Below, piece after piece: positions 1 through 6,432 of a stretch of DNA of 13,801 bases. The stretch comes from an uncultured bacterium. GTDB taxonomy: Bacteria > Hydrogenedentota > Hydrogenedentia > Hydrogenedentales > CAITNO01. Positions within the stretch are counted from its first letter, which is position 1. The number at the start of each line of letters is the position of its first letter. Below the pieces are notes generated by a model. It did no database searches and was not told the origin of the DNA. It saw nothing but the letters and a program-made list of their open reading frames with translations. Both the position numbers and the translations under genes were made by a program. The stretch covers positions 1-13,801 of the forward strand of contig CALDSM010000892.1 of the NCBI GenBank assembly GCA_937923585.1. The letters run 5' to 3'.

Positions 1-324
1 ATGGTAGGCAAGTTTGCCCACGGGCTTGGAGGTAGTGCAGCGGCTTCGGTTTTCGGCACTTTGGGAGGAGCTGTTCAGGGCATGGGTACATGCATGTGCA
101 ATCAAGTATTTGAGAAGGGAAAGGATGCATTCTCCTCCAAGAGCCTGTCGTGCTGTGCATCACAAGGCGGCGGCGGCGCACTGGGAGGGCTTCTTGGTGG
201 ATTTGCCGGTTCTGCCCGCGCTGCTGGTAGTGCCTCCAGGAGTGCTCTGACTTCTCTTGGATCCACCGACGGATCCATATGGGGTGGAATAGCTGGATCT
301 ACCTCGAGTGCATGCTGCGATTAG
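1..324 (+). CDS. Gly/Ala-rich, Cys-containing protein or C-terminal fragment, unknown function
   Basis: The frame is open from the first base of the window, so it may be a complete 107-residue protein or, more likely, the 3' end of a longer gene; no upstream ribosome site can be examined. The product is rich in Gly, Ala and Ser, with small-residue stretches at about 8-28 and 56-80. Its six cysteines fall in a CxC pair (31, 33), a CC pair (51, 52) and a CC pair next to the C-terminus (105, 106). There is no catalytic motif I recognise. Low-complexity Gly/Ala tails like this occur at the ends of large surface or RHS/polymorphic-toxin proteins, and two small membrane-protein genes follow at once, which would suit a toxin with immunity partners. 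That is only inference. Its stop codon lies directly against the Shine-Dalgarno sequence of the next gene, so the two are probably co-transcribed. Confidence 0.5.
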   Translation: MVGKFAHGLGGSAAASVFGTLGGAVQGMGTCMCNQVFEKGKDAFSSKSLSCCASQGGGGALGGLLGGFAGSARAAGSASRSALTSLGSTDGSIWGGIAGSTSSACCD

Positions 325-330
325 GAGGTG
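323..330 (+). promoter_or_regulatory. Strong Shine-Dalgarno sequence for the GTG start at 338
   Basis: AGGAGGTG overlaps the last two bases of the upstream stop codon and sits 7 bases before a GTG. This decides the start of the next gene and ties its translation to the end of the previous one. Confidence 0.7.
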
Positions 331-337
331 CACTTAG

Positions 338-706
338 GTGTTTTCCGCGCAGGAAAGGTGCAGGCATGCCAACGGGATATGTGTCGTGTCAAAGCACGTC
401 TTGTTTCTTTTCCTTCTCTCACTGTTGCAGCCTTTGCTGACGCTTGGTGCGGGCTGGCTTATCGGTGTCATCACTGGACTTGTGCTTCGGATTGTGTTTC
501 ACATGAATGCCCAGGCATTCGCCATGCTCTTTATTGCGGTATTCTACGAAGTCCGCGTGCTGAACCATATTCGACCTCGCCTATACTTCTTTTCAGATGT
601 GCGGCCTGTTGACTTTGTAGTACTGGTCTTCAGCGCCTACTCTGGATATGTCGCTATGTCCTGGAAAGAAATAGTCCAGATTCTTACGTTGGCGGCAGTA
701 CAATGA
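338..706 (+). CDS. Small polytopic membrane protein, unknown function
   Basis: A 122-residue protein with a GTG start placed by a near-perfect Shine-Dalgarno sequence. After a short basic, Cys-containing N-terminus there are hydrophobic segments at about 19-36, 38-54, 58-70 and 91-107, predicting three or four membrane passes; the loop around 72-90 is basic and aromatic. I recognise no family motif. The stop TGA is inside an ATGA that also contains the next gene's start (4-base overlap), the usual sign of translational coupling and often of proteins working together. With the following two-helix protein it could form a membrane complex or act as an immunity pair for the protein encoded upstream; neither idea is shown by sequence. 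Codon use is more AT-rich than in genes to the right. Confidence 0.65.
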   Translation: MFSAQERCRHANGICVVSKHVLFLFLLSLLQPLLTLGAGWLIGVITGLVLRIVFHMNAQAFAMLFIAVFYEVRVLNHIRPRLYFFSDVRPVDFVVLVFSAYSGYVAMSWKEIVQILTLAAVQ

Positions 707-1155
707 AATGCTACTCAGTCAGTGACCGATACATGTTCGTGTACAAGCTTGGGTTGCTCCTTTTCATTCTTGTCGAGTTCTTGCCTTTTGTGCTTCTATC
801 AGTCATGCCAGTAGAGGTGCGATCACACACACTGTTGTTTCTGGCTTGGCTTGGCGCTTCTGTGTATGCCCTCTATGTATATATAAGTCGTATTCAGAGG
901 GTTCGGCAAGAGGGCATGACTATCACGTTACACGGGAACAGTATCGAAATCGCCGATATGGCAGGAAAGGTTCGCGTAATACATATCGCAGATGTGCAAT
1001 CGTGTGACTGTGTCGGGCGGATTCATCTGAAGAGCAGCGAAATAGTGGACGTGCAGATGCTCAACTACCCTTATGTTTTTAGGGTCGTTCGTGAAATACG
1101 ATCAATGCTACACGGTGACGCAATTAGCGGCATGGAAACAAAGAGCGGCGACTGA
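703..1155 (+). CDS. Two-helix membrane protein with a possible bacterial PH-like domain
   Basis: A 150-residue protein. Two hydrophobic helices (about 13-35 and 43-61) are followed by a cytoplasmic-looking region at 70-136. That region alternates hydrophobic and polar residues like a beta sheet (GMTITLHGNSIEI, then GKVRVIHIADV) and ends in an amphipathic helix (FRVVREIRSML). Two N-terminal helices followed by a small beta domain closed by a helix is the layout of YcxB/bPH-type membrane proteins; the PH assignment is inferred from pattern, not from a conserved motif. There is no good Shine-Dalgarno sequence before the ATG, which overlaps the previous stop (ATGA), so translation is probably coupled. 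Two hand-counted 60-base lines within it are 45-47% GC, lower than the genes further right. The function is unknown. Confidence 0.65.
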   Translation: MKCYSVSDRYMFVYKLGLLLFILVEFLPFVLLSVMPVEVRSHTLLFLAWLGASVYALYVYISRIQRVRQEGMTITLHGNSIEIADMAGKVRVIHIADVQSCDCVGRIHLKSSEIVDVQMLNYPYVFRVVREIRSMLHGDAISGMETKSGD

Positions 1156-1345
1156 GGGTGTGTGATGGAACTAGCTTGCAATAACAGAAACCCACCGTCG
1201 CTTCCCTGAATTGACAAGTCCGAATAGTCGGGGCGCTTCCCTGAACTGAGAAGTCTGAGACCGTTTTCCTATTCCTGTCCGTGGCCGAACATTGGCCTGC
1301 GGTTACCCGCACAATGTTTCCGACATCCTGCGTAGGATTCAGTTC
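1156..1345. other. 190-base intergenic region without a gene
   Basis: No supported coding frame was found here. It holds the two-copy direct repeat described separately and a short perfect hairpin (CCGA-ATAG-TCGG, 1220-1231) inside it. No convincing -35/-10 pair was seen. The longest open frame upstream of the next gene could begin with TTG at 1292, but that start has no ribosome site. Confidence 0.5.
1199..1258 (+). repeat. Two-copy imperfect direct repeat, 35-base period
   Basis: A 25-base unit beginning CGCTTCCCTGAA occurs at 1199-1223 and again at 1234-1258, with 22 of 25 positions identical. The units are separated by 10 bases. Only two copies were seen, so this is not a CRISPR array. 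It could be a regulator-binding pair for the downstream membrane-protein gene, or the remnant of a duplicated element. Confidence 0.6.
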
Positions 1346-1831
1346 ATGATCGCACAACGTGTGAACTATCATGTCCAGCGCACGGCGGTATACTTTCCGG
1401 TGTCCATCGTCGGCGGCGGGATGTTCGGTGCCATATTTGCCGGTGTGTCGTTCAGCGTTGGAGGTTCCACGTTCGAGTTTGGGTCGGGCTTCGGCCTTCC
1501 TATCGGTTTCGTCATCGGCGGTGCCTTCGCCGCCTTATCCTACTGGCCCCTGCGGAATGAAAATATGGGCACGACGTTTCTGGTTCTTGCGCTCCTCACG
1601 GCATCAGGTGGTGCATTTGCTCTAGCCTTTTCACACTTCTTCATCAGCCCCGAAATGGGCCCAGTATCTGCTTGGCTCGGTTGCATGTCGGGATACTGGC
1701 TCGGGGTCTGTGCAGTGGGGCTCAAGATTAGAAAGCCTCAAAAAGAGGCAGCCACGCGGGGAGGCCGACCAGAATTGGTATCGAAGACAGGTGGCAGTAG
1801 TAACGGGAACCCGCCGCAGAGAACCGACTGA
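1346..1831 (+). CDS. Four-helix glycine-rich membrane protein, unknown function
   Basis: A 161-residue protein from the ATG at 1346, chosen because AGGA at 1334-1337 lies 8 bases upstream; a TTG at 1292 would add 18 residues but has no ribosome site. Hydrophobic, glycine-rich segments at about 16-36, 48-66, 76-97 and 106-126 predict four membrane helices. A basic, Gly/Ser/Asn-rich hydrophilic tail of about 35 residues follows (RKPQKEAATRGG onward), probably cytoplasmic and disordered. No catalytic or transport signature is visible. It lies 190 bases downstream of the coupled membrane-protein pair on the same strand and shares its lower GC, so it may belong to the same accessory block. An 8-bp inverted repeat begins three bases after its stop codon. 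Confidence 0.6.
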   Translation: MIAQRVNYHVQRTAVYFPVSIVGGGMFGAIFAGVSFSVGGSTFEFGSGFGLPIGFVIGGAFAALSYWPLRNENMGTTFLVLALLTASGGAFALAFSHFFISPEMGPVSAWLGCMSGYWLGVCAVGLKIRKPQKEAATRGGRPELVSKTGGSSNGNPPQRTD

Positions 1832-1833
1832 TA

Positions 1834-1870
1834 GTGGTTCCTTGATCGCTGGTGTCTTTCACGGAACCAC
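1834..1870 (+). terminator. Candidate hairpin downstream of the membrane-protein gene
   Basis: GTGGTTCC (1834-1841) is perfectly complementary to GGAACCAC (1863-1870) across a 21-base loop, starting three bases after the stop at 1829-1831. There is no T-tract, so it is not a classic intrinsic terminator; it could stabilise the 3' end or work with Rho. Confidence 0.35.
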
Positions 1871-1912
1871 ATCGAGGTCTCGGAGCGAAAGGTGAGGGTA
1901 TTATGTGCAAAT

Positions 1913-1939
1913 GGACCGTGTGCCCATGAGGGCACGTCC
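1913..1939. terminator. Strong stem-loop between convergent genes, candidate terminator for GH31
   Basis: GTGCCC (1920-1925), loop ATGA, GGGCAC (1930-1935) form a perfect 6-bp stem. It is extended by GGAC (1913-1916) with GTCC (1936-1939) across a three-base bulge. It lies 18 bases beyond the GH31 stop on the minus strand, where a terminator is expected, but the following minus-strand bases are only modestly T-rich. Confidence 0.4.
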
Positions 1940-1957
1940 ACTGGGCAGGCTCCAGTC

Positions 1958-3718
1958 TCAGAGCAACCTGCGGTATTTCACCGTGTATGACCCGTTTGAC
2001 GGCGCCGGGGTTTTGATGATCAGCCGCCGGCTTCCCTCGCTGTATTCCCAATCGGTTCCCTCGGCGAGTTTTGCCTTGTCGCGATCCACGGAAGCAGGCT
2101 TGTCTTCGGAGAAGATGCGCAAAAGGTGTGGCTTCGCCTCGCCTTCCAGGGTGATTACGGTCTGATTGTTGGTGGCGCGAACGGATACCTGGAGCGTTCC
2201 GGTATTATCCGCGTGGGGAATGTCCATGCGGCTGAACTGGCAGGGGTAGATGTTGAGCGTGAGGTACGGGTCCCAGTCGCGCGCGCCGATGCTCGTGTAT
2301 TCCCGGGAAATGTGCATGGGAATGATGGCACCGTCCTGGATATACACCGGGAATTCGCCTATCGGATAATTCCGCGAAATGGTTGCGGGCCCCTGGATGA
2401 CCTTGCTGTCGTCAAACCAGTACCGCCACTGTCCCGCGGGCAGCATCACTTCCCTGCTTTCGGACGGGGTAAACAGGGGGGCCACCAGCAGCCAGTCACC
2501 AAAACCGTACTGGTACCTGCCCTCCTTCATCGGGCGCATGAGGCGTCTTCCGCCGTGGTGCGCCGTCACGACCGAACAGTAGATGTAAGGCACCAGTTCG
2601 GTATGCAGCCATGAGTACTGGCGGATGAGTTCGAGTTCCTGCGGCGTGCGCATCCAAAGGCGGCGCTCCTCGTGGCCGCCATTGAGGAAAAGTCCGCAGA
2701 AGGCGGAGAATTCGGCCCAGCGGATGTAGAGGTCCGCCGGAATCTTCATGTTGCCGTGGTAACCGCCGACATCGGAGCCGATGCTGTTGTAGCCAAGGCT
2801 GGCACTTTCCAGGATGCAGCGGATGGCCCGCTCAAGGCCTCGTGTCTTGTCTTCCCAGGTGTGGGTGTTGTCCCCCACCCAGTTCACCATGGCGGCGTCG
2901 CGCGGCGTGAATCCCTCCGGATGCCCCCAGGGAAGTACGCTGTCTATGGGCCGGCTCAGCGTGATGAAATCGGGGTTCTTGGACTGGCCGTATTTGAGTT
3001 CATCGCGGTAGAAATGATCCATGTAGGTCCGTGTGGTCATCCAGCCCGCATGCGTCTTCTGATAGAAGGCCGGGACGCCCAGGGGACGGGAGGTGAAGAA
3101 GGACGCGGTGTCGTCCAGCTTCCATCCGTCAATGCCGAGGTCCAGCACCTTGTCCTGCATGCCGCGCCACCAGTTCATGGCTTGGGGGTTGGTGTAGTCT
3201 ATGAATCCGCCCTTTCCCAGCCACCAGTTCCATTGGTAATCCCCGCCGCACAGGTAACCCTTGCCTGCCGCCTCCTTGAACCAGTCCGCCGAATCCAGCA
3301 GGTCGGGGCCGTCGTTCTTGCTGTTCACCATGGTCGTCATCCACAGCACCGTCCGGATGTCCCGCTGCTTGAGATCCGCGAGAAACTGCTGGTGGTTGGG
3401 ATAACGCCTCTCGTCCATGTTGAAGTCATTCAGCCGCGTTGCCCACGGATAGTCAATCAGATAGGTCCGCACCGGAATATCGTTGTCGCGGTAACCGTTG
3501 AGCAGTTCGAGCGTATGCGCCGCGTTGAGCTGTTCCTCGTCCCCTTCCCAAAGCCAGCATTCCAGCGCCCAGGCCGGCACCATGGGCGGATTGCCGCGGC
3601 GCTGCGCGTTGAACGGCATGCCCCAGAGCGGAAAGACCAACCAGGCATAGACGAATGCAGCCAGCAACAGCGTGGCGGCCATGAGGCCAAGGACGATGCG
3701 TCTTATCCATTTCTTCAC
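1958..3718 (-). CDS. Membrane-anchored glycoside hydrolase family 31 (alpha-glycosidase)
   Basis: A 586-residue retaining alpha-glycosidase of family GH31. The start is the GTG at 3718, with GGGAGG 7 bases upstream; the longer frame from 3778 has no ribosome site. Residues 1-7 are basic and 8-32 form a hydrophobic anchor or signal, so the enzyme acts outside the cytoplasmic membrane. The (beta/alpha)8 barrel follows directly: the nucleophile is probably Asp202 in GIDGWKLDD (195-203) and the acid/base Asp283 in VGDN (281-284), with GSDVGGY at 314-320. The C-terminal third is beta-rich (EFPVYIQDGAIIPM), as in the GH31 domains after the barrel. The usual N-terminal galactose-mutarotase-like beta-sandwich seems absent, since only about 15 residues separate the anchor from the barrel; this makes the protein short for the family. 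Substrate (glucoside, xyloside, galactoside or sulfoquinovoside) cannot be decided. It is divergent from a DegT aminotransferase gene. Confidence 0.93.
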   Translation of the reverse strand: MKKWIRRIVLGLMAATLLLAAFVYAWLVFPLWGMPFNAQRRGNPPMVPAWALECWLWEGDEEQLNAAHTLELLNGYRDNDIPVRTYLIDYPWATRLNDFNMDERRYPNHQQFLADLKQRDIRTVLWMTTMVNSKNDGPDLLDSADWFKEAAGKGYLCGGDYQWNWWLGKGGFIDYTNPQAMNWWRGMQDKVLDLGIDGWKLDDTASFFTSRPLGVPAFYQKTHAGWMTTRTYMDHFYRDELKYGQSKNPDFITLSRPIDSVLPWGHPEGFTPRDAAMVNWVGDNTHTWEDKTRGLERAIRCILESASLGYNSIGSDVGGYHGNMKIPADLYIRWAEFSAFCGLFLNGGHEERRLWMRTPQELELIRQYSWLHTELVPYIYCSVVTAHHGGRRLMRPMKEGRYQYGFGDWLLVAPLFTPSESREVMLPAGQWRYWFDDSKVIQGPATISRNYPIGEFPVYIQDGAIIPMHISREYTSIGARDWDPYLTLNIYPCQFSRMDIPHADNTGTLQVSVRATNNQTVITLEGEAKPHLLRIFSEDKPASVDRDKAKLAEGTDWEYSEGSRRLIIKTPAPSNGSYTVKYRRLL

Positions 3719-3879
3719 GGTGATGCCTCCCGCGGAGCAGTGCTCATGCACATTCGTCAGGCAGCAGACCACCGCCATCGGACAGGTCTGCCGCGATACG
3801 GTTCCATTTGCGGTTCTGATTCGCTACAATCGTTGCCGGTCAAGACATTGGACGCACTACTATACAGGGGTATGCACCC
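3719..3879. promoter_or_regulatory. Divergent intergenic region (GH31 / aminotransferase)
   Basis: These 161 bases separate two divergent genes and must hold both promoters. A TACAAT box at 3825-3830 (+) and TATACA at 3861-3866 (+) are possible -10 elements, but no matching -35 at proper spacing is convincing. The GH31 Shine-Dalgarno sequence GGGAGG (minus strand, 3731-3726) and AGGGG for the aminotransferase (3866-3870) are visible. Confidence 0.45.
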
Positions 3880-5139
3880 ATGAGTGAACTGCTGGCGATT
3901 GACGGCGGCACGCCGGTGACAACGGAACCTTTTCCCGCCCCCTGGCTGGGACCGGCCGCCATCGGCGATGAGGAAATCGAGGCGGTGACGGCCGTCTTGC
4001 GGAGTCAGAACGTCTTCCGCTTCTTGGACCATGAGCATTCCCAATGCACGCGGCTCGAGGGGCTGTTCCGGGAAATGACCGGTTGCAGGCACGCCTTGGC
4101 CGTGGGCGGCGGCACAGCGGCGCTGATTTGCGGCATGATTGGCCTGGGCATCGGCGACGGCGACGAAGTCATCGTGCCCGGACACACCTATATCGCGTCG
4201 GCCTCGGCGGTGCTTATCTGCGGCGCGGTGCCGGTTATCGCCGAGATTGACGACTCGCTCACGCTGGACCCGGGCGATATCGAGCGGCACATCACGCCGC
4301 GCACGAAGGCAGTCATGCCGGTACACATGCGCGGCATCCCCTGCGACATGGACCGCATTCTGGACATCGCGCGGCGGCACAACCTGCTGGTCATCGAGGA
4401 CTGCGCCCAGGCCTGCGGCGGCAGCTACAAGGGCCGGCGTCTTGGCTCCATGGGCGATGTCGGCTGTTTCAGCCTGCAACAGTACAAGATCATCACGGCA
4501 GGCGAGGGCGGCATGGTGGTCACCAACAACCGGCAGGTCTTCGAGCGCGCCGCCATCCGCCATGATTCGGCCATGTGCTATTGGAACCCCTCCGACACCA
4601 CCGTCGGCCCTTTCCCCGGCGAAAACTTTCGCATGAACGAAATGGAGGGGGCGCTGGGCTGCGTGCAGTTTGGGCGGATGGAGGGCATCCTCGCCCGCAC
4701 CCGGCAGTTACAGCGCCGCATCAAGGCGGGTATTGCCGATTGTTCCGGCGTGCGTCTGTATCGTTCCCCGGACCCGGACGGCGACTGCGGCATCAACCTG
4801 GTGCTGCTGCTCGACAACGCCGAGCGCGCCAAATGGTTTTCCGCCGCGCTCAAAGCCGAGGGCATACCCGCCGGGAGCATGTACGACAAGGGTATCCCGG
4901 ACAGGCACGTCTACTGTTACTGGGAGTACGTGATGGAGAAACGCTCCGCCGATGCGAATGGCGGTCCGTGGACCTCACCCAGTCACGATACGTCCCGCAC
5001 CTACAGCCCCGACATGTGCCCGCGAACGCTCGACATCCTCGGGCGCACCGTAATCATCTCACTTTCGCAGACGTTCGAAGACCGACATGCAGACTGGATT
5101 GCGCAGGCGATCCGAAAGGTGGCCGCTGCAGGAACATAA
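3880..5139 (+). CDS. DegT/DnrJ/EryC1/StrS family PLP aminotransferase
   Basis: A 419-residue fold-type I PLP enzyme of the sugar/cyclitol aminotransferase family, which transfers an amino group, usually from Glu or Gln, to a keto-sugar or inosose. The phosphate-binding turn is GGGTAAL (76-82; the family more often has SGTAAL). The cofactor-ring aspartate is Asp174 in VIEDCAQACGGSYKG (171-185). The Schiff-base lysine is Lys203 in FSLQQYKIITAGEGG (197-211). The C-terminal CPRTLDILGRTVIISLSQTF segment is typical. Length is normal or slightly long (usual about 370-400). AGGGG lies 9 bases before the ATG. No nucleotide-sugar biosynthesis genes are nearby; the neighbour is an extracytoplasmic GH31, so a role in carbohydrate or cyclitol catabolism is at least as likely as surface-sugar biosynthesis. 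The gene ends 6 bases from a convergent gene. Substrate is unknown. Confidence 0.93.
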   Translation: MSELLAIDGGTPVTTEPFPAPWLGPAAIGDEEIEAVTAVLRSQNVFRFLDHEHSQCTRLEGLFREMTGCRHALAVGGGTAALICGMIGLGIGDGDEVIVPGHTYIASASAVLICGAVPVIAEIDDSLTLDPGDIERHITPRTKAVMPVHMRGIPCDMDRILDIARRHNLLVIEDCAQACGGSYKGRRLGSMGDVGCFSLQQYKIITAGEGGMVVTNNRQVFERAAIRHDSAMCYWNPSDTTVGPFPGENFRMNEMEGALGCVQFGRMEGILARTRQLQRRIKAGIADCSGVRLYRSPDPDGDCGINLVLLLDNAERAKWFSAALKAEGIPAGSMYDKGIPDRHVYCYWEYVMEKRSADANGGPWTSPSHDTSRTYSPDMCPRTLDILGRTVIISLSQTFEDRHADWIAQAIRKVAAAGT

Positions 5140-5145
5140 CTCCTC

Positions 5146-6153
5146 CTATTTGGTCTCCCCGAGCAAAGACAGCCCACGCACTTCCAGTGCCGCGTCATAC
5201 GGCCCAGGCATTTCCCAGCCGAGATTGAACGAGTCAATGGACAAGTCGTCGTACCCGGTGTTCTTGAGGTAACCATGCTGACGGGCCAGCGTCACCGCTT
5301 CCTGCAGCAACGGTAGTAGGTCCGTTTCCACCTTGTGCCAGGCACCGTCTCCGGTTGGAGCGTTCCAGAACCGTTTGCCGTCGAGCATGCAGATGAACTT
5401 GCCTGTTGCGTCGGCCTTGCCCGCATCCACCGCATAGTAGGCGGGGGGGATCTCATGGCGCGCATCGAAGATGGGAATCCCAAACCAGATCATGTCGCCG
5501 CAGTCCGGATTGCCCTTCGTGGCATTGTGTACGGTCCAGAACGCGGACACCTGGGCGGTGTGCAGTCCGGGACTGCGTTTGCCCTCGCTCCACGGGGCCG
5601 GTTTGCAGAAGGGTATGCGCGCTTCCACCGAGAAAGAGAGTGTCTTGCAGTTCTTGGGAACGATGGGTTCCTCGAAACGCTGCTCAATCAGCAGATGCGG
5701 CCAGGCTTCCCCCTCCGCGCGCAGGTGTCCGTCATATTCAAAATCGCCGCGGACTTCCAGCCGGAGTCCCGTCCGGCCATCGGCAAGCCGTTCGACGACC
5801 ACGCGTTTCGCCCGGTTCTCGGCGCTCCACTTCCCCCCACCCAGGTCTGCGCACCCGCCCGGCTGGAGCAGTTCACGGCTGGCCCACTGGGGCATTCGCC
5901 ACGCGGGGGAGGCGTCTTCCGGGGCATTTGAAATGCGGAGCACGCCCAACTCCACTTTTGGCGCGGGATGGCTCGCCGCCGTCAGCACAAAGCCACGGGC
6001 AAACGCGGGGTCGGCAAACAACTCGCGGCCGGGCGCGTCCGCCGTTTCCTGACTCGGCGCGTCCGGTGCCACGGCCAGGGCAGTAACAGTCAGCGAACTC
6101 AGGACGGCTATCCCCACGAGTGCGATGGAAGGCCGGCGATTCATGCAAAGCAT
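5146..6153 (-). CDS. Exported protein of unknown family, probably beta-sandwich
   Basis: A 335-residue protein with a clear Sec signal peptide: basic NRRPS, a hydrophobic core (IALVGIAVLSSLTVTALAV) and likely cleavage after TALA. The mature part alternates short hydrophobic strands and aromatic residues (GLRLEVRGDFEYDGHL, LSFSVEARIPF, QVSAFWTVHN, MIWFGIPIFD). It ends in a segment (DDLSIDSFNLGWEMPGPYDA) followed by EVRGLSLL. This pattern suggests a lectin- or hydrolase-like jelly-roll, but I see no catalytic signature I can name. The start could be ATG 6153 or ATG 6144; GGAGG at 6175-6171 is rather far from both (17 and 26 bases). An in-frame ATC or ATT closer to it cannot be excluded. It is convergent with the aminotransferase (6-base gap) and divergent from the SGNH hydrolase. 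A carbohydrate-related extracytoplasmic role is inferred from neighbours only. Confidence 0.8.
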   Translation of the reverse strand: MLCMNRRPSIALVGIAVLSSLTVTALAVAPDAPSQETADAPGRELFADPAFARGFVLTAASHPAPKVELGVLRISNAPEDASPAWRMPQWASRELLQPGGCADLGGGKWSAENRAKRVVVERLADGRTGLRLEVRGDFEYDGHLRAEGEAWPHLLIEQRFEEPIVPKNCKTLSFSVEARIPFCKPAPWSEGKRSPGLHTAQVSAFWTVHNATKGNPDCGDMIWFGIPIFDARHEIPPAYYAVDAGKADATGKFICMLDGKRFWNAPTGDGAWHKVETDLLPLLQEAVTLARQHGYLKNTGYDDLSIDSFNLGWEMPGPYDAALEVRGLSLLGETK

Positions 6154-6246
6154 GGGTATGATGGCAATGTCCTCCGTTGTGTCTGAGTGCGCATGTTAGG
6201 CCGATCACAGGATGCGGCGCGATTTGAGGCCCAAAGCCTCTCAGAG

Positions 6247-6276
6247 ACTATGCCGAATCGCCGGACTGTTTGTCCA
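6247..6276 (-). promoter_or_regulatory. Candidate minus-strand promoter for the exported protein
   Basis: On the minus strand TGGACA (6276-6271) is followed after 18 bases by CATAGT (6252-6247). These match five of six and four of six consensus positions. It lies about 95 bases upstream of the start at 6153. Its -35 overlaps the inverted repeat of the region. Confidence 0.35.
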
Positions 6277-6329
6277 GAGGGCGGTTTGCCGCGTGCGCTG
6301 GGCCTGGACAGACTGTTTCGCGGCGCAAT

Positions 6330-6358
6330 TTGACACGCTTGGGCGACACCCACATAAT
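6330..6358 (+). promoter_or_regulatory. Near-consensus sigma70-type promoter
   Basis: TTGACA (6330-6335, six of six) and CATAAT (6353-6358, five of six) are separated by exactly 17 bases. Transcription would begin near 6365. This leaves about 68 bases of leader to the ATG at 6433 but only about 11 to the GTG at 6376, which also lacks a ribosome site; the promoter therefore supports the later start. Confidence 0.65.
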
Positions 6359-6432
6359 GGTTTGGTGCAGCGATTGTGTTTCAGACGATTGCGACTTGCG
6401 GGCTTGTGAGCACTTGCCGGGAACCCAGCCAG

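Larger units (their letters stand above)
6154..6432. other. Divergent intergenic region with promoters and small inverted repeats
   Basis: This stretch of about 280 bases has no supported gene. It contains the two promoter candidates listed separately. It also contains an inverted repeat TGTCCAG (6271-6277) / CTGGACA (6304-6310), a small hairpin GGAC-TGTTT-GTCC (6263-6275), and the 8-mer GACTGTTT twice (6264-6271 and 6311-6318). These repeats lie between and over the two promoters and could be an operator. Confidence 0.45.

Noticed and set aside
328..612. Alternative plus-strand frame overlapping the 122-aa membrane protein
   Set aside because: The GTG frame at 338 has the strong Shine-Dalgarno sequence, membrane helices and an ATGA overlap with the next gene; this frame has none of these.
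1199..1258. CRISPR array
   Set aside because: Only two imperfect repeat copies, a 10-base spacer and no cas genes nearby.
3848..3866. TTGGAC...TATACA as a promoter for the aminotransferase
   Set aside because: The spacing between the boxes is only 7 bases, far too short for a sigma70 promoter.
2672..3883. A 403-codon plus-strand open frame opposite the GH31 gene
   Set aside because: The minus strand encodes an unmistakable GH31 protein with both catalytic aspartates; the opposite product has no domain or ribosome site and is an effect of high-GC codon use.
3757..4563. A 268-codon minus-strand open frame opposite the aminotransferase
   Set aside because: It covers well-conserved aminotransferase motifs, including Asp174 and Lys203, on the other strand and has no recognisable product.
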